Shown: piece after piece, positions 27,223 through 37,177 of the stretch
Position numbering within the stretch: position 1 is the stretch's first letter
Layout of the letters: each line of letters begins with the position of its first letter
Assembly (NCBI GenBank): GCA_021769725.1
Contig: JAETSI010000009.1
Span: 38,561 to 102,560, forward strand
DNA from: Oscillospiraceae bacterium
GTDB lineage: Bacteria > Bacillota > Clostridia > Oscillospirales > Ruminococcaceae
Reading direction: 5' to 3'
Length of the DNA: 64,000 nt
The notes under the pieces: generated by a model
The model's input: the letters and a program-made list of their open reading frames with translations, nothing else
Told to the model about the DNA's origin: nothing
Databases searched by the model: none
Program-made: the position numbers and the translations under genes

Positions 27223-30144
27223 ATGGAAAAATTCTCTCTCGGAATAGATGTAGGTTCAACGACCGTAAAGACAGTTATAACTGACAGCGAGGGCAGTATC
27301 GTATATTCAAAATATCAGCGGCATTTTTCAAAGGTCAAGGAAACCGTGGTCGATCAGCTCAAGCTTATCCGGGCAGATTATCCCGGAAAGAGTTTTACGG
27401 TGTGCATTACAGGTTCGGCTGGTCTTGGTCTTGCCGATTCGGCAGGAATTCCATTTGTTCAGGAGGTGCACGCTGCGTTTCTTGCAGTAAAGAAAAAGCA
27501 GCCGGACGCCGATGCCGTTATTGAACTCGGAGGCGAGGATGCAAAGATAATATTCCTGACCGGGGGCGTGGAACAGCGTATGAACGGTTCATGCGCCGGA
27601 GGTACGGGAGCTTTTATTGACCAGATGGCTACTCTCCTTGGCATAACAGCCGACGAACTCGACAGTCTTTCGCTTAATGCTCGGAAAGTCTATCCTATCG
27701 CTTCACGCTGCGGCGTTTTTGCAAAGTCCGATATACAGCCTCTTCTCAATCAGGGTGCACGTCGGGAGGATATTGCGGCAAGTATTTTTCAGGCTGTGGT
27801 CGATCAGACTGTTTCAGGTCTTGCACAGGGACGTTCCATTGAGGGAAAAGTTCTGTTTCTGGGTGGTCCGCTCTTCTTTCTTAAAGGACTTCGAAGCGCC
27901 TTTGTAAAGACTCTGGGACTTGACAGCGATCATGCGGTATTTCCTGACGAAGCCCCTGTTTTTGTTGCCTACGGATGTTCAGTTTATGCAGCTGAGGCAG
28001 AGGATTCCTACAGCATAGATGAAATGATAAGAAAGATCACTGAGGCAAAAGCTTCTGATGACATAGTAACGGGAGAACCGCTTTTCAGATCTCAGGCGGA
28101 GTATGACGAGTTCATTGAACGTCACAGGAAGTTCGATCTTGGTTATGCCGATATCCATACATATGAAGGCGACGCATATCTCGGAATCGACGCAGGATCT
28201 ACAACGACAAAGCTGGTGCTAATTACCGGTGACGGCAGGATATTGTATCATCATTATTCTTCAAATCAGGGACAGCCTCTTGATAAGATTGCCGATCAGA
28301 TAAAGTGCATATACAAGGAAATGAATCCCGGAATTGTAATAAAAAGTTCTGCCGTCACGGGTTACGGCGAAGATCTTATCAGAACGGGACTTTCCGTAGA
28401 TCACGGCATCGTAGAGACTGTCGCACACTTTAAAGCTGCGGCATATTTCTGCCCGGACGTTGATTTTATCATTGACATAGGCGGTCAGGACATCAAGTGC
28501 TTCAGAATTAAGAACAAAAGCATCGACAGCATAATGCTGAACGAGGCTTGTTCCTCGGGCTGCGGTTCGTTTATTCAGACGTTTGCGATGGCTATGGGAT
28601 ATGATATAGCAGAATTTTCACAGCTGGGACTTTTCGCAGAGCATCCCGTTGATCTCGGCTCACGCTGCACCGTATTTATGAACAGTTCTGTAAAACAAGC
28701 GCAGAAGGACGGCGCAACAGTTGAGGATATTTCCGCAGGACTGTCGTCGTCTATTATCAAGAACGCAGTCTATAAGGTAATACGTGCCAGATCCACTGAT
28801 GAGCTCGGAAAGAATATTGTTGTCCAGGGCGGAACTTTTCTCAACGATGCTGTTCTCCGCTCCTTTGAGAAAGAGCTTGGCAGAAATGTTATACGTCCGG
28901 CAATATCCGGTCTTATGGGAGCTTTCGGCTGTGCACTGTATGCCATGGAGAATTCTAACGGCGAACGTTCGTCGCTTATTTCAGCCGATGAGCTTGCAGG
29001 ATTTGACTATACTTCACGTTCTGCAAACTGCGGAGGCTGTACGGCTCATTGTCAGCTTAACATAATCAGCTTCGGCAAGGGCAGACGCTTTATCTCCGGC
29101 AACCGCTGTGAAAAAGGCGGAGGAATGGCGCAGAAGAATAAAGTTCCCAACTTGTACGAGTACAAGTATGACAGCATCGTGAATACAGTGAAAACACATC
29201 AGCCCAGGAAGTACCGTGGAACAGTCGGATTACCTCTTGCTCTTGGATTCTACGAGCAGCTGCCATTCTGGCATATGCTGTTTACCACCCTGGGATTCCG
29301 GACAGTTATCTCAGATGAAAGCTCACGTGCAATGTATTATCTCGGACAGCATACTATTCCTTCGGATACGGTCTGCTATCCGGCAAAACTTGCTCACGGT
29401 CATATTGAAGATCTTCTTGACAAGGGTGTGGATTTCATTTTCTATCCCTGCATGAGTTACAATCTTGACGAGGGCGAAAGCGACAACCATTTCAACTGTC
29501 CGGTAGTGGCGTATTATCCCGAATTGCTGCTGGCTAATAATCCACGGCTCAACGAAAGTAATTTTATTCATCCGTATATGGATCTCAATATAAAGAAAAA
29601 TGTAGTGAAGGTGCTTTCTCATACGCTCAGAAAGTACAATATCAGAGGCAGAATTCCCGCTGCCGTTGACGCTGCATACAAGGCGCTGGAACTTTATCAT
29701 GCCGATATAGCAAGCAAGGCACGGGAGATCATAGATCAGGCACGTGCGGAAAAGCGGAAGATCATCGTTCTTGCCGGACGCCCCTACCACATCGACAAGG
29801 AGATCAACCACGGAATCCATAAGCTGATAACCAGTCTTGGAATGGCTGTTATTACTGAGGACAGCGTTGCGGCTCTTGCCCATACCCCGAAGCTTGGCGT
29901 GCTGAACCAGTGGACGTATCATTCACGTCTGTACCGTGCTGCAAAATATGTGACGACGCAGCCGGATATGCAGCTTGTTCAGCTTGTTTCCTTTGGCTGC
30001 GGAATCGACGCCGTTACCGGAGACGAAGTAAGGTCTATCCTTGAAAGTCACGGAAAGCTTTATACTCAACTTAAAATAGATGAAATCAACAATCTCGGAG
30101 CAGCAAGGATCAGGCTGAGAAGCCTTGTCGCTGCAATGAACTGA
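27223..30144 (+). CDS. Acyl-CoA dehydratase activase-related protein (two BadF-type ATPase domains plus DUF2229)
   Basis: The protein has 973 residues. Two ASKHA ATPase domains lie in tandem: residues about 5-265 (GIDVGSTTVKTVI and SCAGGTGAFIDQM) and about 320-580 (GIDAGSTTTKLVLI and EACSSGCGSFIQTF). The cysteines in these motifs are where a bridging [4Fe-4S] cluster sits in HgdC-type activators. A cysteine-rich link (ANCGGCTAHCQLN) leads to a DUF2229-like domain from about 665 (GLPLALGFYEQLPFWH, CYPAKLAHGH, FYPCMSYN). Family enzymes use ATP to inject an electron into 2-hydroxyacyl-CoA dehydratases. The partner gene follows 27 bases later. The true substrate of this fused subgroup is not established. 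Confidence 0.86.
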   Translation: MEKFSLGIDVGSTTVKTVITDSEGSIVYSKYQRHFSKVKETVVDQLKLIRADYPGKSFTVCITGSAGLGLADSAGIPFVQEVHAAFLAVKKKQPDADAVIELGGEDAKIIFLTGGVEQRMNGSCAGGTGAFIDQMATLLGITADELDSLSLNARKVYPIASRCGVFAKSDIQPLLNQGARREDIAASIFQAVVDQTVSGLAQGRSIEGKVLFLGGPLFFLKGLRSAFVKTLGLDSDHAVFPDEAPVFVAYGCSVYAAEAEDSYSIDEMIRKITEAKASDDIVTGEPLFRSQAEYDEFIERHRKFDLGYADIHTYEGDAYLGIDAGSTTTKLVLITGDGRILYHHYSSNQGQPLDKIADQIKCIYKEMNPGIVIKSSAVTGYGEDLIRTGLSVDHGIVETVAHFKAAAYFCPDVDFIIDIGGQDIKCFRIKNKSIDSIMLNEACSSGCGSFIQTFAMAMGYDIAEFSQLGLFAEHPVDLGSRCTVFMNSSVKQAQKDGATVEDISAGLSSSIIKNAVYKVIRARSTDELGKNIVVQGGTFLNDAVLRSFEKELGRNVIRPAISGLMGAFGCALYAMENSNGERSSLISADELAGFDYTSRSANCGGCTAHCQLNIISFGKGRRFISGNRCEKGGGMAQKNKVPNLYEYKYDSIVNTVKTHQPRKYRGTVGLPLALGFYEQLPFWHMLFTTLGFRTVISDESSRAMYYLGQHTIPSDTVCYPAKLAHGHIEDLLDKGVDFIFYPCMSYNLDEGESDNHFNCPVVAYYPELLLANNPRLNESNFIHPYMDLNIKKNVVKVLSHTLRKYNIRGRIPAAVDAAYKALELYHADIASKAREIIDQARAEKRKIIVLAGRPYHIDKEINHGIHKLITSLGMAVITEDSVAALAHTPKLGVLNQWTYHSRLYRAAKYVTTQPDMQLVQLVSFGCGIDAVTGDEVRSILESHGKLYTQLKIDEINNLGAARIRLRSLVAAMN

Positions 30145-30171
30145 GCCGGGAACTGACAGGAGGTATTTAAA

Positions 30172-31407
30172 TTGTCCGGATATACGATTTTTACCGAGGA
30201 AATGAAAAAGACGCATACTATCCTCGTTCCCGATATGCTGCCCGTTCACTTCAGGCTGTTCATTGACATATTTGAAGCAGAAGGCTATAAAATGGAGCTT
30301 CTTCAGAACGATTCACGCTCCGTTGTTGACGAGGGACTGAAAAATGTTCATAACGACGCCTGCTATCCTGCGCTGCTTGTTATTGGACAGTTTATGGATG
30401 CTCTCAAAAGCGGCAGATACGATCCCGACCATACGGCTCTGCTTATCACCCAGACCGGCGGCGGCTGCCGTGCATCAAACTATATTCATCTGCTCAGAAA
30501 GGCAGTGGATAAGAATTTTCCGCAGGTGCCTGTCGTATCGCTGAATTTCAGCGGACTTGAAAAGAACAGCGCTTTCAGGATAACTCCGAAAGTCTTTTTA
30601 AAGCTGCTTTATGCGGTGCTTTATGGCGATCTTCTCATGACCTGCTACAACAAATGCAGAGCCTATGAGGTAAATAAGGGCGACTCTGAAATAATACTGA
30701 CAAAATGGCAGAAGCGTCTGGGAAATATCTTCCGCAAGGGAAGCAATATGTACCTGAAAACAAAGAAGGTCTATGTTGATATCCTCAACGACTTTGCAGC
30801 TATAAAGCTCAGCGGCGAAAAAAAGATACGTGTCGGCATCGTGGGCGAGATCTACGTCAAGTACTCTCCCCTTGCCAATAATCACCTTGAGGATTTCCTT
30901 ATCTCCGAGGGATGCGAGCCTGTTGTTCCGTCGCTGCTGGAATTTGTAATGTATACGGCTTCCGCTGTTTTCAATAATGCTGAGCTTTACGATAACAAGA
31001 CAAAGAGCACACGGTTTTATAAGATCGCTTATAAGCTGGTTTACTCCAAGCAGAAAGAGCTTATCAGAATAATGAGAGAGCACGGCGTATTCGAACCGCC
31101 CCATGACTTTGAATATCTGCGCAGTCTGGCGGATAAATATATCAATCAGGGAGTTGTAATGGGAGAGGGCTGGCTTATCCCGGCAGAAATGGCTGCTCTG
31201 GCAAAATCGGGAGTGGAGAATATCATCTGTGCTCAACCATTCGGATGCCTGCCGAATCATATTGTTGCAAAAGGAATGTCACGTGCCATCAAGCAGGATA
31301 ATCCCAATGCCAATATTGTTGCTATAGATTATGATCCGGGAGCTACCAGAGTAAATCAGGAAAACAGAATAAAACTTATGCTTGCCAATGCAAGAGCAGC
31401 AGAGTAG
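30172..31407 (+). CDS. 2-hydroxyacyl-CoA dehydratase-like subunit
   Basis: The protein has 411 residues from TTG at 30172, 8 bases after GGAGG. It resembles HgdB/HgdA-type dehydratase domains: NDACYPALLVIGQFMDALKSG, TQTGGGCRASNYIHLLRKA with cluster-ligand cysteines, IRVGIVGEIYVKYSP, and CAQPFGCLPNHIVAKGM near the C-terminus. In many Clostridia this region is fused to the activase/DUF2229 protein; here it is a separate gene directly downstream, so the two products probably form one complex. A hairpin terminator follows the stop. Confidence 0.82.
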   Translation: MSGYTIFTEEMKKTHTILVPDMLPVHFRLFIDIFEAEGYKMELLQNDSRSVVDEGLKNVHNDACYPALLVIGQFMDALKSGRYDPDHTALLITQTGGGCRASNYIHLLRKAVDKNFPQVPVVSLNFSGLEKNSAFRITPKVFLKLLYAVLYGDLLMTCYNKCRAYEVNKGDSEIILTKWQKRLGNIFRKGSNMYLKTKKVYVDILNDFAAIKLSGEKKIRVGIVGEIYVKYSPLANNHLEDFLISEGCEPVVPSLLEFVMYTASAVFNNAELYDNKTKSTRFYKIAYKLVYSKQKELIRIMREHGVFEPPHDFEYLRSLADKYINQGVVMGEGWLIPAEMAALAKSGVENIICAQPFGCLPNHIVAKGMSRAIKQDNPNANIVAIDYDPGATRVNQENRIKLMLANARAAE

Positions 31408-31413
31408 CTTTAT

Positions 31414-31446
31414 GCCGCCTCTTCGGAAAACATCCGTAGAGGCGGT
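31414..31446 (+). terminator. Terminator after the dehydratase-like gene
   Basis: GCCGCCTCT (31414-31422) pairs with AGAGGCGGT (31438-31446), with an extended TCGGA/TCCGT upper stem, followed by a short T-rich stretch. Confidence 0.7.
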
Positions 31447-31502
31447 TATCTTTAAGTAACATGATATAATTATTACAAATTGAAACACATGAAAAAATGG
31501 TA

Positions 31503-31531
31503 TTGACAAGTGAAAAAAATCGTTGTACAAT
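31503..31531 (+). promoter_or_regulatory. Promoter of the MBOAT/SGNH genes
   Basis: TTGACA (31503-31508), 17 bases, TACAAT (31526-31531), about 75 bases before the MBOAT ATG. Confidence 0.75.
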
Positions 31532-31604
31532 AATAATGTACCCGTGAAAAAACGGGAAAAAGAGAGAAAAAATAAGAGAACAAAAGAAATAAAGGGGTAG
31601 TATA

Positions 31605-32996
31605 ATGGTATTCAGCAGTTTGGAGTTTATTTTTATATTCCTGCCTGCATTTTTTATAGCTTATGCACTTTCGCCTGCTAAATACAAGAACACTGTTATT
31701 TTTGCGGGAAGTGTTATTTTTTATGGTCTCGGCGTTGGAAAAGCTATATATATATGGCTTTTCCTGCTTACGATGCTGTTTAATTTCATTGTGGGGCAAT
31801 TTATCGATAATTTTCGGCGAGCGGGAAAATTCTGGCTGACATTCGGCGTTATCTTCAATTTCTGGTGGTTGGTCTTTTTTAAGTACTGGGGATTCGGTAC
31901 TGAAAATATCAACGCACTTTTTCATGCCGGTCTTACCGTTAAAAATATCATTCTTCCAATCGGAATAAGCTTCTATACCTTTCAGAATGTTTCATATATT
32001 GCTGATGTCTACATGAAAAAAACAAGGGCAGAGAAAAATTTCATAAATTACGGAGCGTATATCAGTATGTTTCCGCAGCTTATAGCCGGCCCTATCGTAA
32101 CTTATGAAAAGGTAGCTGCACAGCTCAGGCAGCGAACACACAGCGCTAAAAAGGTAGAAGATGGTCTAAAGACTTTTACCATAGGTCTTGGATATAAGGT
32201 GCTCCTTGCCAATCAGATTTCCGGATTGTGGAAGGATATTGCAACAATCGGTTTTGGGTCTATATCCTCGAAACTCGCCTGGATGGGGGCCTTTGCCTAC
32301 TCGTTTCAGCTTTATTTTGATTTCTGCGGTTACTCTCTCATGGCGATAGGTCTGGGCAGAATAATGGGATTTGAACTGCCTAAAAACTTCGATCATCCAT
32401 ATATATCTAAAACCATGACAGAATTCTGGCGCCGCTGGCATATTACTTTGGGGTCATGGTTCAGGGAATATATTTATATTCCCCTTGGCGGAAACAGATG
32501 TGGAAAATTCGCTATGCTGCGCAACACTTTTGCGGTCTGGCTCTTTACCGGTCTATGGCACGGGGCAAGCTGGAATTTCATCGTATGGGGACTGGTTCTG
32601 TTCGGGATAATCATGCTGGAAAAGTTTGCTATCGGAAATTTCCTGAACCGTCACACACTAATAGGTCATGCATGGATGATACTCATTATTCCCCTTACAT
32701 GGCTTATTTTCGCCATTACAGATTTTAAGGAACTGGGAGTGTATCTTAGCCGCCTGCTGCCGTTCACTCACGATACAAAGACTGAGCTTTTTAAGGAAGA
32801 CTATTTAAAATACTGGGGAATTTACTCAAAATACTTTATAGCAGGAGTGATATTCTCAACGCCTCTTCCGGGTATGATATATAAAAAAATTAAGAATTCG
32901 GTTTTCTGCGCCCTGCTGTTGCTGACGGTGTTTTGGGCGTCGGTATACTGTATGTATAAAGGAATGGATGATCCGTTCATGTATTTTCGTTTCTGA
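31605..32996 (+). CDS. MBOAT-family O-acyltransferase (AlgI/DltB-like)
   Basis: The protein has 463 residues and about 10-12 membrane segments. MBOAT hallmarks are SFYTFQNVSYIADVY, MTEFWRRWHITLGSWFREYIYI, and LWHGASWNFIVWG with the conserved histidine near residue 320. AlgI/DltB-type members pass an acetyl or D-alanyl group across the membrane to an extracellular acceptor polymer. The next gene encodes an exported SGNH hydrolase-like protein, which in analogous systems finishes the transfer. The polymer acetylated here is not known; the polysaccharide made by the 38.8-54.2 kb locus is a candidate by inference only. Confidence 0.92.
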   Translation: MVFSSLEFIFIFLPAFFIAYALSPAKYKNTVIFAGSVIFYGLGVGKAIYIWLFLLTMLFNFIVGQFIDNFRRAGKFWLTFGVIFNFWWLVFFKYWGFGTENINALFHAGLTVKNIILPIGISFYTFQNVSYIADVYMKKTRAEKNFINYGAYISMFPQLIAGPIVTYEKVAAQLRQRTHSAKKVEDGLKTFTIGLGYKVLLANQISGLWKDIATIGFGSISSKLAWMGAFAYSFQLYFDFCGYSLMAIGLGRIMGFELPKNFDHPYISKTMTEFWRRWHITLGSWFREYIYIPLGGNRCGKFAMLRNTFAVWLFTGLWHGASWNFIVWGLVLFGIIMLEKFAIGNFLNRHTLIGHAWMILIIPLTWLIFAITDFKELGVYLSRLLPFTHDTKTELFKEDYLKYWGIYSKYFIAGVIFSTPLPGMIYKKIKNSVFCALLLLTVFWASVYCMYKGMDDPFMYFRF

Positions 32997-33027
32997 TTAA
33001 AGATTAAATAAAAACAGGAGACAATAA

Positions 33028-33915
33028 ATGAATAAATTCAAGCAATGCACATATACGATGATACTTATATTTACGTGCTTTATTGCATCGCCGATGATCT
33101 TCAAACAGATATGGACGACAAGCGCTGAAAAGAAAAAAGAAAATAAGGCAACTATAGCGGATATAGACATACGCAAGGGGTATAATGAGGGTACGGAAAC
33201 TCCTTCTGCCAATGCTTGTGTTCCGGAAACTTCCGGCAGTACGGTTTCGCAGAATCCGTCGGCAGGAGCTTCTGAGACGAGTTCTGGTACGGTTATATTC
33301 AATCCTCCTTCATCTGAAGCAACATCGTCAGAACAGGTTAATTTTGTTCCGGCTGACTACTCCTATTTTGATAATGCGCTGTTTATCGGTGATTCACGTA
33401 CGGTGGGAATCCGGGATTACGGCTCTCTGGGTAATGCGGATTTCTTCTGTCGTGAGGGGCTGAGCACAGGTGATGCGAAAAATTCGTCTGCCTCTTACGG
33501 TGACGGTGATCTTGGAAGTATGCTGTCCTCCGGTAAATATAAGAAAATTTATATTATGCTCGGCATAAACGAGATAGGCAACGATTTTGACAGTACTTTT
33601 GCCAATTACAAGGCGCTTCTGGAAAATGTCCTTGCCAAAGCGCCGGATGCTGTCGTTTATTTACAGGCAAATATGCACGTCACCGGTGATGCCCAGACAT
33701 CTTCTATCAACAACGAGAGGATAAATGAGCTTAATCGGCGCATTAATACGCTTGCCGATAATACTAAGGTTTTCTATATAGACATAAACCCTGTTTTTGA
33801 CGATAAAGACGGCAATCTTGAAGCCGGATACACCAGCGACGGCGTTCATGTTATGGGTGCTATATATCAGGACTGGAGCGAGTGGTTCCGTCTGTATACT
33901 GTTCCGGGTACGTAA
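33028..33915 (+). CDS. Membrane-anchored SGNH/GDSL hydrolase
   Basis: The protein has 295 residues. An N-terminal helix (about 8-28) acts as an anchor or signal. A Ser/Thr/Pro-rich linker (about 55-105) follows. The SGNH domain runs from about 115, with FIGDSRTVG (nucleophile Ser123), MLGINEIGN (block III Gly-x-Asn) and SDGVHV (Asp271, His274). It begins 31 bases after the MBOAT gene and is convergent with the beta-CASP gene. The paired MBOAT and SGNH products suggest a two-component surface acyltransferase or deacetylase. Confidence 0.88.
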   Translation: MNKFKQCTYTMILIFTCFIASPMIFKQIWTTSAEKKKENKATIADIDIRKGYNEGTETPSANACVPETSGSTVSQNPSAGASETSSGTVIFNPPSSEATSSEQVNFVPADYSYFDNALFIGDSRTVGIRDYGSLGNADFFCREGLSTGDAKNSSASYGDGDLGSMLSSGKYKKIYIMLGINEIGNDFDSTFANYKALLENVLAKAPDAVVYLQANMHVTGDAQTSSINNERINELNRRINTLADNTKVFYIDINPVFDDKDGNLEAGYTSDGVHVMGAIYQDWSEWFRLYTVPGT

Positions 33916-33955
33916 AAAAATCCCGTATTCCAACAAAGGAATACGGGATTTTTTT
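33914..33955. terminator. Bidirectional terminator
   Basis: An 18-base arm (33914-33931, seven A then ATCCCGTATTCC-type stem) is inverted at 33938-33955 with a 6-base loop and a T7 tract. It serves both the SGNH gene and the opposing beta-CASP gene, overlapping the latter's stop codon by two bases. Confidence 0.9.
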
Positions 33956-35552
33956 ATAGCTGCCATTCGTCGCAGAGCAGATTGATAGCATCTGTGAGAC
34001 TGCGCATATCAGAATTAGTTCTGCCTCCGGAGTTTTTTATAAGTTCTGTCAGACGCTGTGAGGCTTCTGTAAGACGTGCATAGCATTCGCTCATATTAGC
34101 CGTATTGCGTTTCTTTTTCGGTATAGGGACGGGGGCGGCGTCTACGGTTATCACGCCTTCTGCAAGGTCGAATTCCGCACCGCTGTATGGGGCGTATACG
34201 TCTGCGCCAAGATCGCTGCGCAGACGTTCTGCAAGCGCTTCGGCGGAAGCGTCCTCACCGTGGTTAACAAAGAATTTCTTTACGCCGGAAACAGCCTTTG
34301 CCCATTTTATAAGACCGTTTGCGTCGGCATGACCGCTGACGCCGGGAAGCTGCATGATCTCGGCGGCAACATTTATGGATTCGCCGAATATCCGGACCCT
34401 TTTTGCACCGTCAATAAGACTTCGTCCCAAGGTGTTGTCAGCCTGATAACCTACAAAAAGCACGGTACATTCTTTTCTCCACAGATTATGTTTCAGGTGA
34501 TGCTTGATGCGTCCCGCCTCACACATACCGCTTGCGGAGATAATGACTTTGGGGCGCATATCGCTGTTTATAGCTCTGGAATCGTCGCTTGTAACGGTTC
34601 TTATAAGATTTTCAAAAGATATGGGATTGATTCCTTGTCTTACATAAGAAAGAGCTTCTTCATCGTAGCAGCTTTCACGGTTGCTTATAAAAATATCCGT
34701 TGCTTCGTTGGCAAGCGGACTGTCCACGTAAACCGGAAAGCCGTCGTGACCGGAAATCAGCTTCTGATCCTTGATTTTTCTGATAAAATAAAGCATTTCC
34801 TGTGTTCTGCCAACAGCAAATGAGGGAATTATCACGTTTCCGCCCCGGTCAAAAGTTTTCTGGAGAACTTCTGCAAGAGCCGTCACGTAATCAGCCGGTT
34901 TGTTGTGGAGCCTGTTTCCGTAGGTCGATTCGATAACCGCATAGTCGGCGGAATCAATGAACTGCGGATCACGGATAAGGGGCTGATCTGTATTGCCGAT
35001 GTCGCCGGAGAAAACGATTTTTCTTGTAATTCCATTTTCGGTAATCGTCAGGATAATGCTGGATGATCCCAGAAGATGTCCTGCGTCACGGAAAGTAACG
35101 GTTATTCCGTCGCATATTTCCGCAGGAGAATCGTATTTATGCGGAATAAAAAGTTCTATTGCCGCAAGTGCATCCTCCATGGTATAGAGTGGGACGAATT
35201 CCTCACTGCCCTTTCTTTTGCCCTTTCTGTTGCGCCATTCGGCTTCAAATTCCTGTATATGTGCGCTGTCACGAAGCATCACGCTGCACAGATTCGAGGT
35301 AGCTTCGGTCGCATGGATCTCTCCGCTGAATCCTCCTGAGGCAAGAAGCGGAAGCAGACCGGAATGGTCGATATGCGCATGGGTGAGCAGAACAAAGTCA
35401 ATATTTCCCGGGGCAGTGGGGATCTTTACATTTTCGTACATATCCTCTCCCTGCTGCATTCCGAAATCTACCAGGAACTTCTTTCCGCAAGCTTCAATAT
35501 ATGTACAGCTTCCTGTAACTTCATGGGCAGCTCCGATAAACATCATTTTCAT
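33954..35552 (-). CDS. Beta-CASP metallo-beta-lactamase-fold RNase
   Basis: The protein has 532 residues. I place the start at 35550-35552, giving MKMMFIGAAHEVTGSC, because AGAGG lies 8 bases before it; an in-frame ATG 21 bases upstream is less likely. The zinc-binding signature LTHAHIDHSG is followed by the beta-CASP insert (about 190-380) and a C-terminal zinc-motif region GVSGHADANGL with RMMBL-type KKFFVNHGED. Proteins of this Ysh1/CPSF73-like group cleave RNA. A tail of about 60 residues after the catalytic core is rich in charged and polar residues. It is monocistronic. Confidence 0.9.
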   Translation of the reverse strand: MKMMFIGAAHEVTGSCTYIEACGKKFLVDFGMQQGEDMYENVKIPTAPGNIDFVLLTHAHIDHSGLLPLLASGGFSGEIHATEATSNLCSVMLRDSAHIQEFEAEWRNRKGKRKGSEEFVPLYTMEDALAAIELFIPHKYDSPAEICDGITVTFRDAGHLLGSSSIILTITENGITRKIVFSGDIGNTDQPLIRDPQFIDSADYAVIESTYGNRLHNKPADYVTALAEVLQKTFDRGGNVIIPSFAVGRTQEMLYFIRKIKDQKLISGHDGFPVYVDSPLANEATDIFISNRESCYDEEALSYVRQGINPISFENLIRTVTSDDSRAINSDMRPKVIISASGMCEAGRIKHHLKHNLWRKECTVLFVGYQADNTLGRSLIDGAKRVRIFGESINVAAEIMQLPGVSGHADANGLIKWAKAVSGVKKFFVNHGEDASAEALAERLRSDLGADVYAPYSGAEFDLAEGVITVDAAPVPIPKKKRNTANMSECYARLTEASQRLTELIKNSGGRTNSDMRSLTDAINLLCDEWQL

Positions 35553-35684
35553 AGAAAAAACCTCTGCTTTCATGGAGGTTCACATCAGACCTCCGGTATG
35601 ATTCTATTGATATTATATCACAAAAAATTATGGATGTCCATAGTTTTTTTATGCAAAATTGTGCGATTATTTAATAAAAAGTCA

Positions 35685-35713
35685 TTGACTACGATCGAAA
35701 TAAATGATATAAT
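35685..35713 (+). promoter_or_regulatory. Promoter of glmM
   Basis: TTGACT (35685-35690), 17 bases, TATAAT (35708-35713), about 55 bases before the TTG start. Confidence 0.78.
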
Positions 35714-35767
35714 TATACATAACCGGATTAATTCCCGGCAAATATATAATGTGAGGAGTATAGAGAT

Positions 35768-37153
35768 TTGGGTAAATATTTTGGTACGGACGGATTCAGA
35801 GGAACTGCAAATGAAAATCTTACGGCAGACCATGCATTTAAAGTAGGAAGATTTTTAGGATGGTACTATAAGGAACTGAAAAAACAGAAAGGTGACAGCT
35901 CCGCTCCTCGTATTCTCATCGGAAAGGATACGAGACGTTCCAGCTATATGTTTGAATACAGCCTGGTGGGAGGTCTTACGGCTTCGGGAGCAGACGCATA
36001 TCTGCTCCACGTTACCACGACACCCTCGGTTGCATATATATCACGTGTTGACAGCTTTGACTGCGGAATAATGATCTCCGCCAGCCATAACCCATATTAT
36101 GACAACGGACTCAAGCTTATAAACGGCAAAGGCGAAAAAATGGAGGATGAGGTAATAGATCTGGTTGAAGCTTATCTTGATGGAAATCTCAGAGCTTTCG
36201 GTCAGGAATGGCAGGAACTTCCTTTTGCGCACGATGCGGAGATTGGACGCACAGTTGACTATGTTTCGGGCAGAAACCGCTATATCGGATACCTTATTTC
36301 ACTGGGCGTTTATTCTTTCCGTGGAAAGAAAGTGGGACTTGACTGTGCCAATGGAGCTTCATGGAATATTGCAAAGGCTGTTTTTGATGCTCTCGGCGCA
36401 GAAACATATGTTATCAACGCAGAGCCGGACGGCACTAATATTAACATGAATGCCGGTTCAACGCATATAGACGGACTCCGGAAATTTGTTGTGGAAAACG
36501 GACTGGATGTCGGTTTTGCTTATGACGGCGACGCCGATCGCTGTCTTTGTGTAGACGAAAAGGGAAACGTTATTTCCGGCGATCATATTCTCTACATATA
36601 TGGCCGCTACATGAAAGAGAGAGGAAAACTTCTTGCCAATACTGTTGTAACAACGATAATGTCGAATTTCGGACTGTATAAGGCTTTTGACGAGATTGGC
36701 GTAGGCTATGCGAAAACAGCTGTAGGCGACAAGTATGTCTATGAGTACATGAAAGAAAACGGATGCCGTCTGGGGGGCGAACAGTCCGGTCATATTATCT
36801 TTTCCAAGTATGCGTCCACCGGCGACGGTATTCTTACCAGCCTGAAAATAATGGAAGTCATTATGGCAAGAGAGAAGCCGCTCAGCGAGCTGGCTGCGCC
36901 TTTCATCGTTTATCCGCAGGTGCTTGAAAATGTCAGGGTAAAGGATAAAACAGCGGCTCAGTCTGATCCGGATGTAAAGGCTGCTGTTGAGAAAGCTGCG
37001 TCGGAGCTTGGAACATCCGGAAGAATACTTGTCCGTGAGAGCGGCACAGAGCCTCTTGTGCGTGTTATGGCAGAGGCTGAAAACGAAGATATATGCCATG
37101 CCTGCGTGGATAAGATAATTGACGTTCTTAAACGCAAGGGACACACTATCTGA
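35768..37153 (+). CDS. glmM: Phosphoglucosamine mutase
   Basis: The protein has 461 residues. It interconverts glucosamine-6-phosphate and glucosamine-1-phosphate for UDP-GlcNAc and hence peptidoglycan synthesis. All key motifs are intact: YFGTDGFRGTAN, GKDTRRSS, SASHNPYYDNG with phosphoserine at about 106, DGDADR metal loop at 253-258, GEQSGH and RESGTEPLVRV. The TTG start at 35768 is preceded by GAGGAG. It serves as a sound reference for the degenerate paralogue at 12878. The GH43-like gene follows 24 bases after the stop, so they may share a transcript. Confidence 0.94.
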   Translation: MGKYFGTDGFRGTANENLTADHAFKVGRFLGWYYKELKKQKGDSSAPRILIGKDTRRSSYMFEYSLVGGLTASGADAYLLHVTTTPSVAYISRVDSFDCGIMISASHNPYYDNGLKLINGKGEKMEDEVIDLVEAYLDGNLRAFGQEWQELPFAHDAEIGRTVDYVSGRNRYIGYLISLGVYSFRGKKVGLDCANGASWNIAKAVFDALGAETYVINAEPDGTNINMNAGSTHIDGLRKFVVENGLDVGFAYDGDADRCLCVDEKGNVISGDHILYIYGRYMKERGKLLANTVVTTIMSNFGLYKAFDEIGVGYAKTAVGDKYVYEYMKENGCRLGGEQSGHIIFSKYASTGDGILTSLKIMEVIMAREKPLSELAAPFIVYPQVLENVRVKDKTAAQSDPDVKAAVEKAASELGTSGRILVRESGTEPLVRVMAEAENEDICHACVDKIIDVLKRKGHTI

Positions 37154-37177
37154 AAATTAAGGAATTTGGTATTTATT

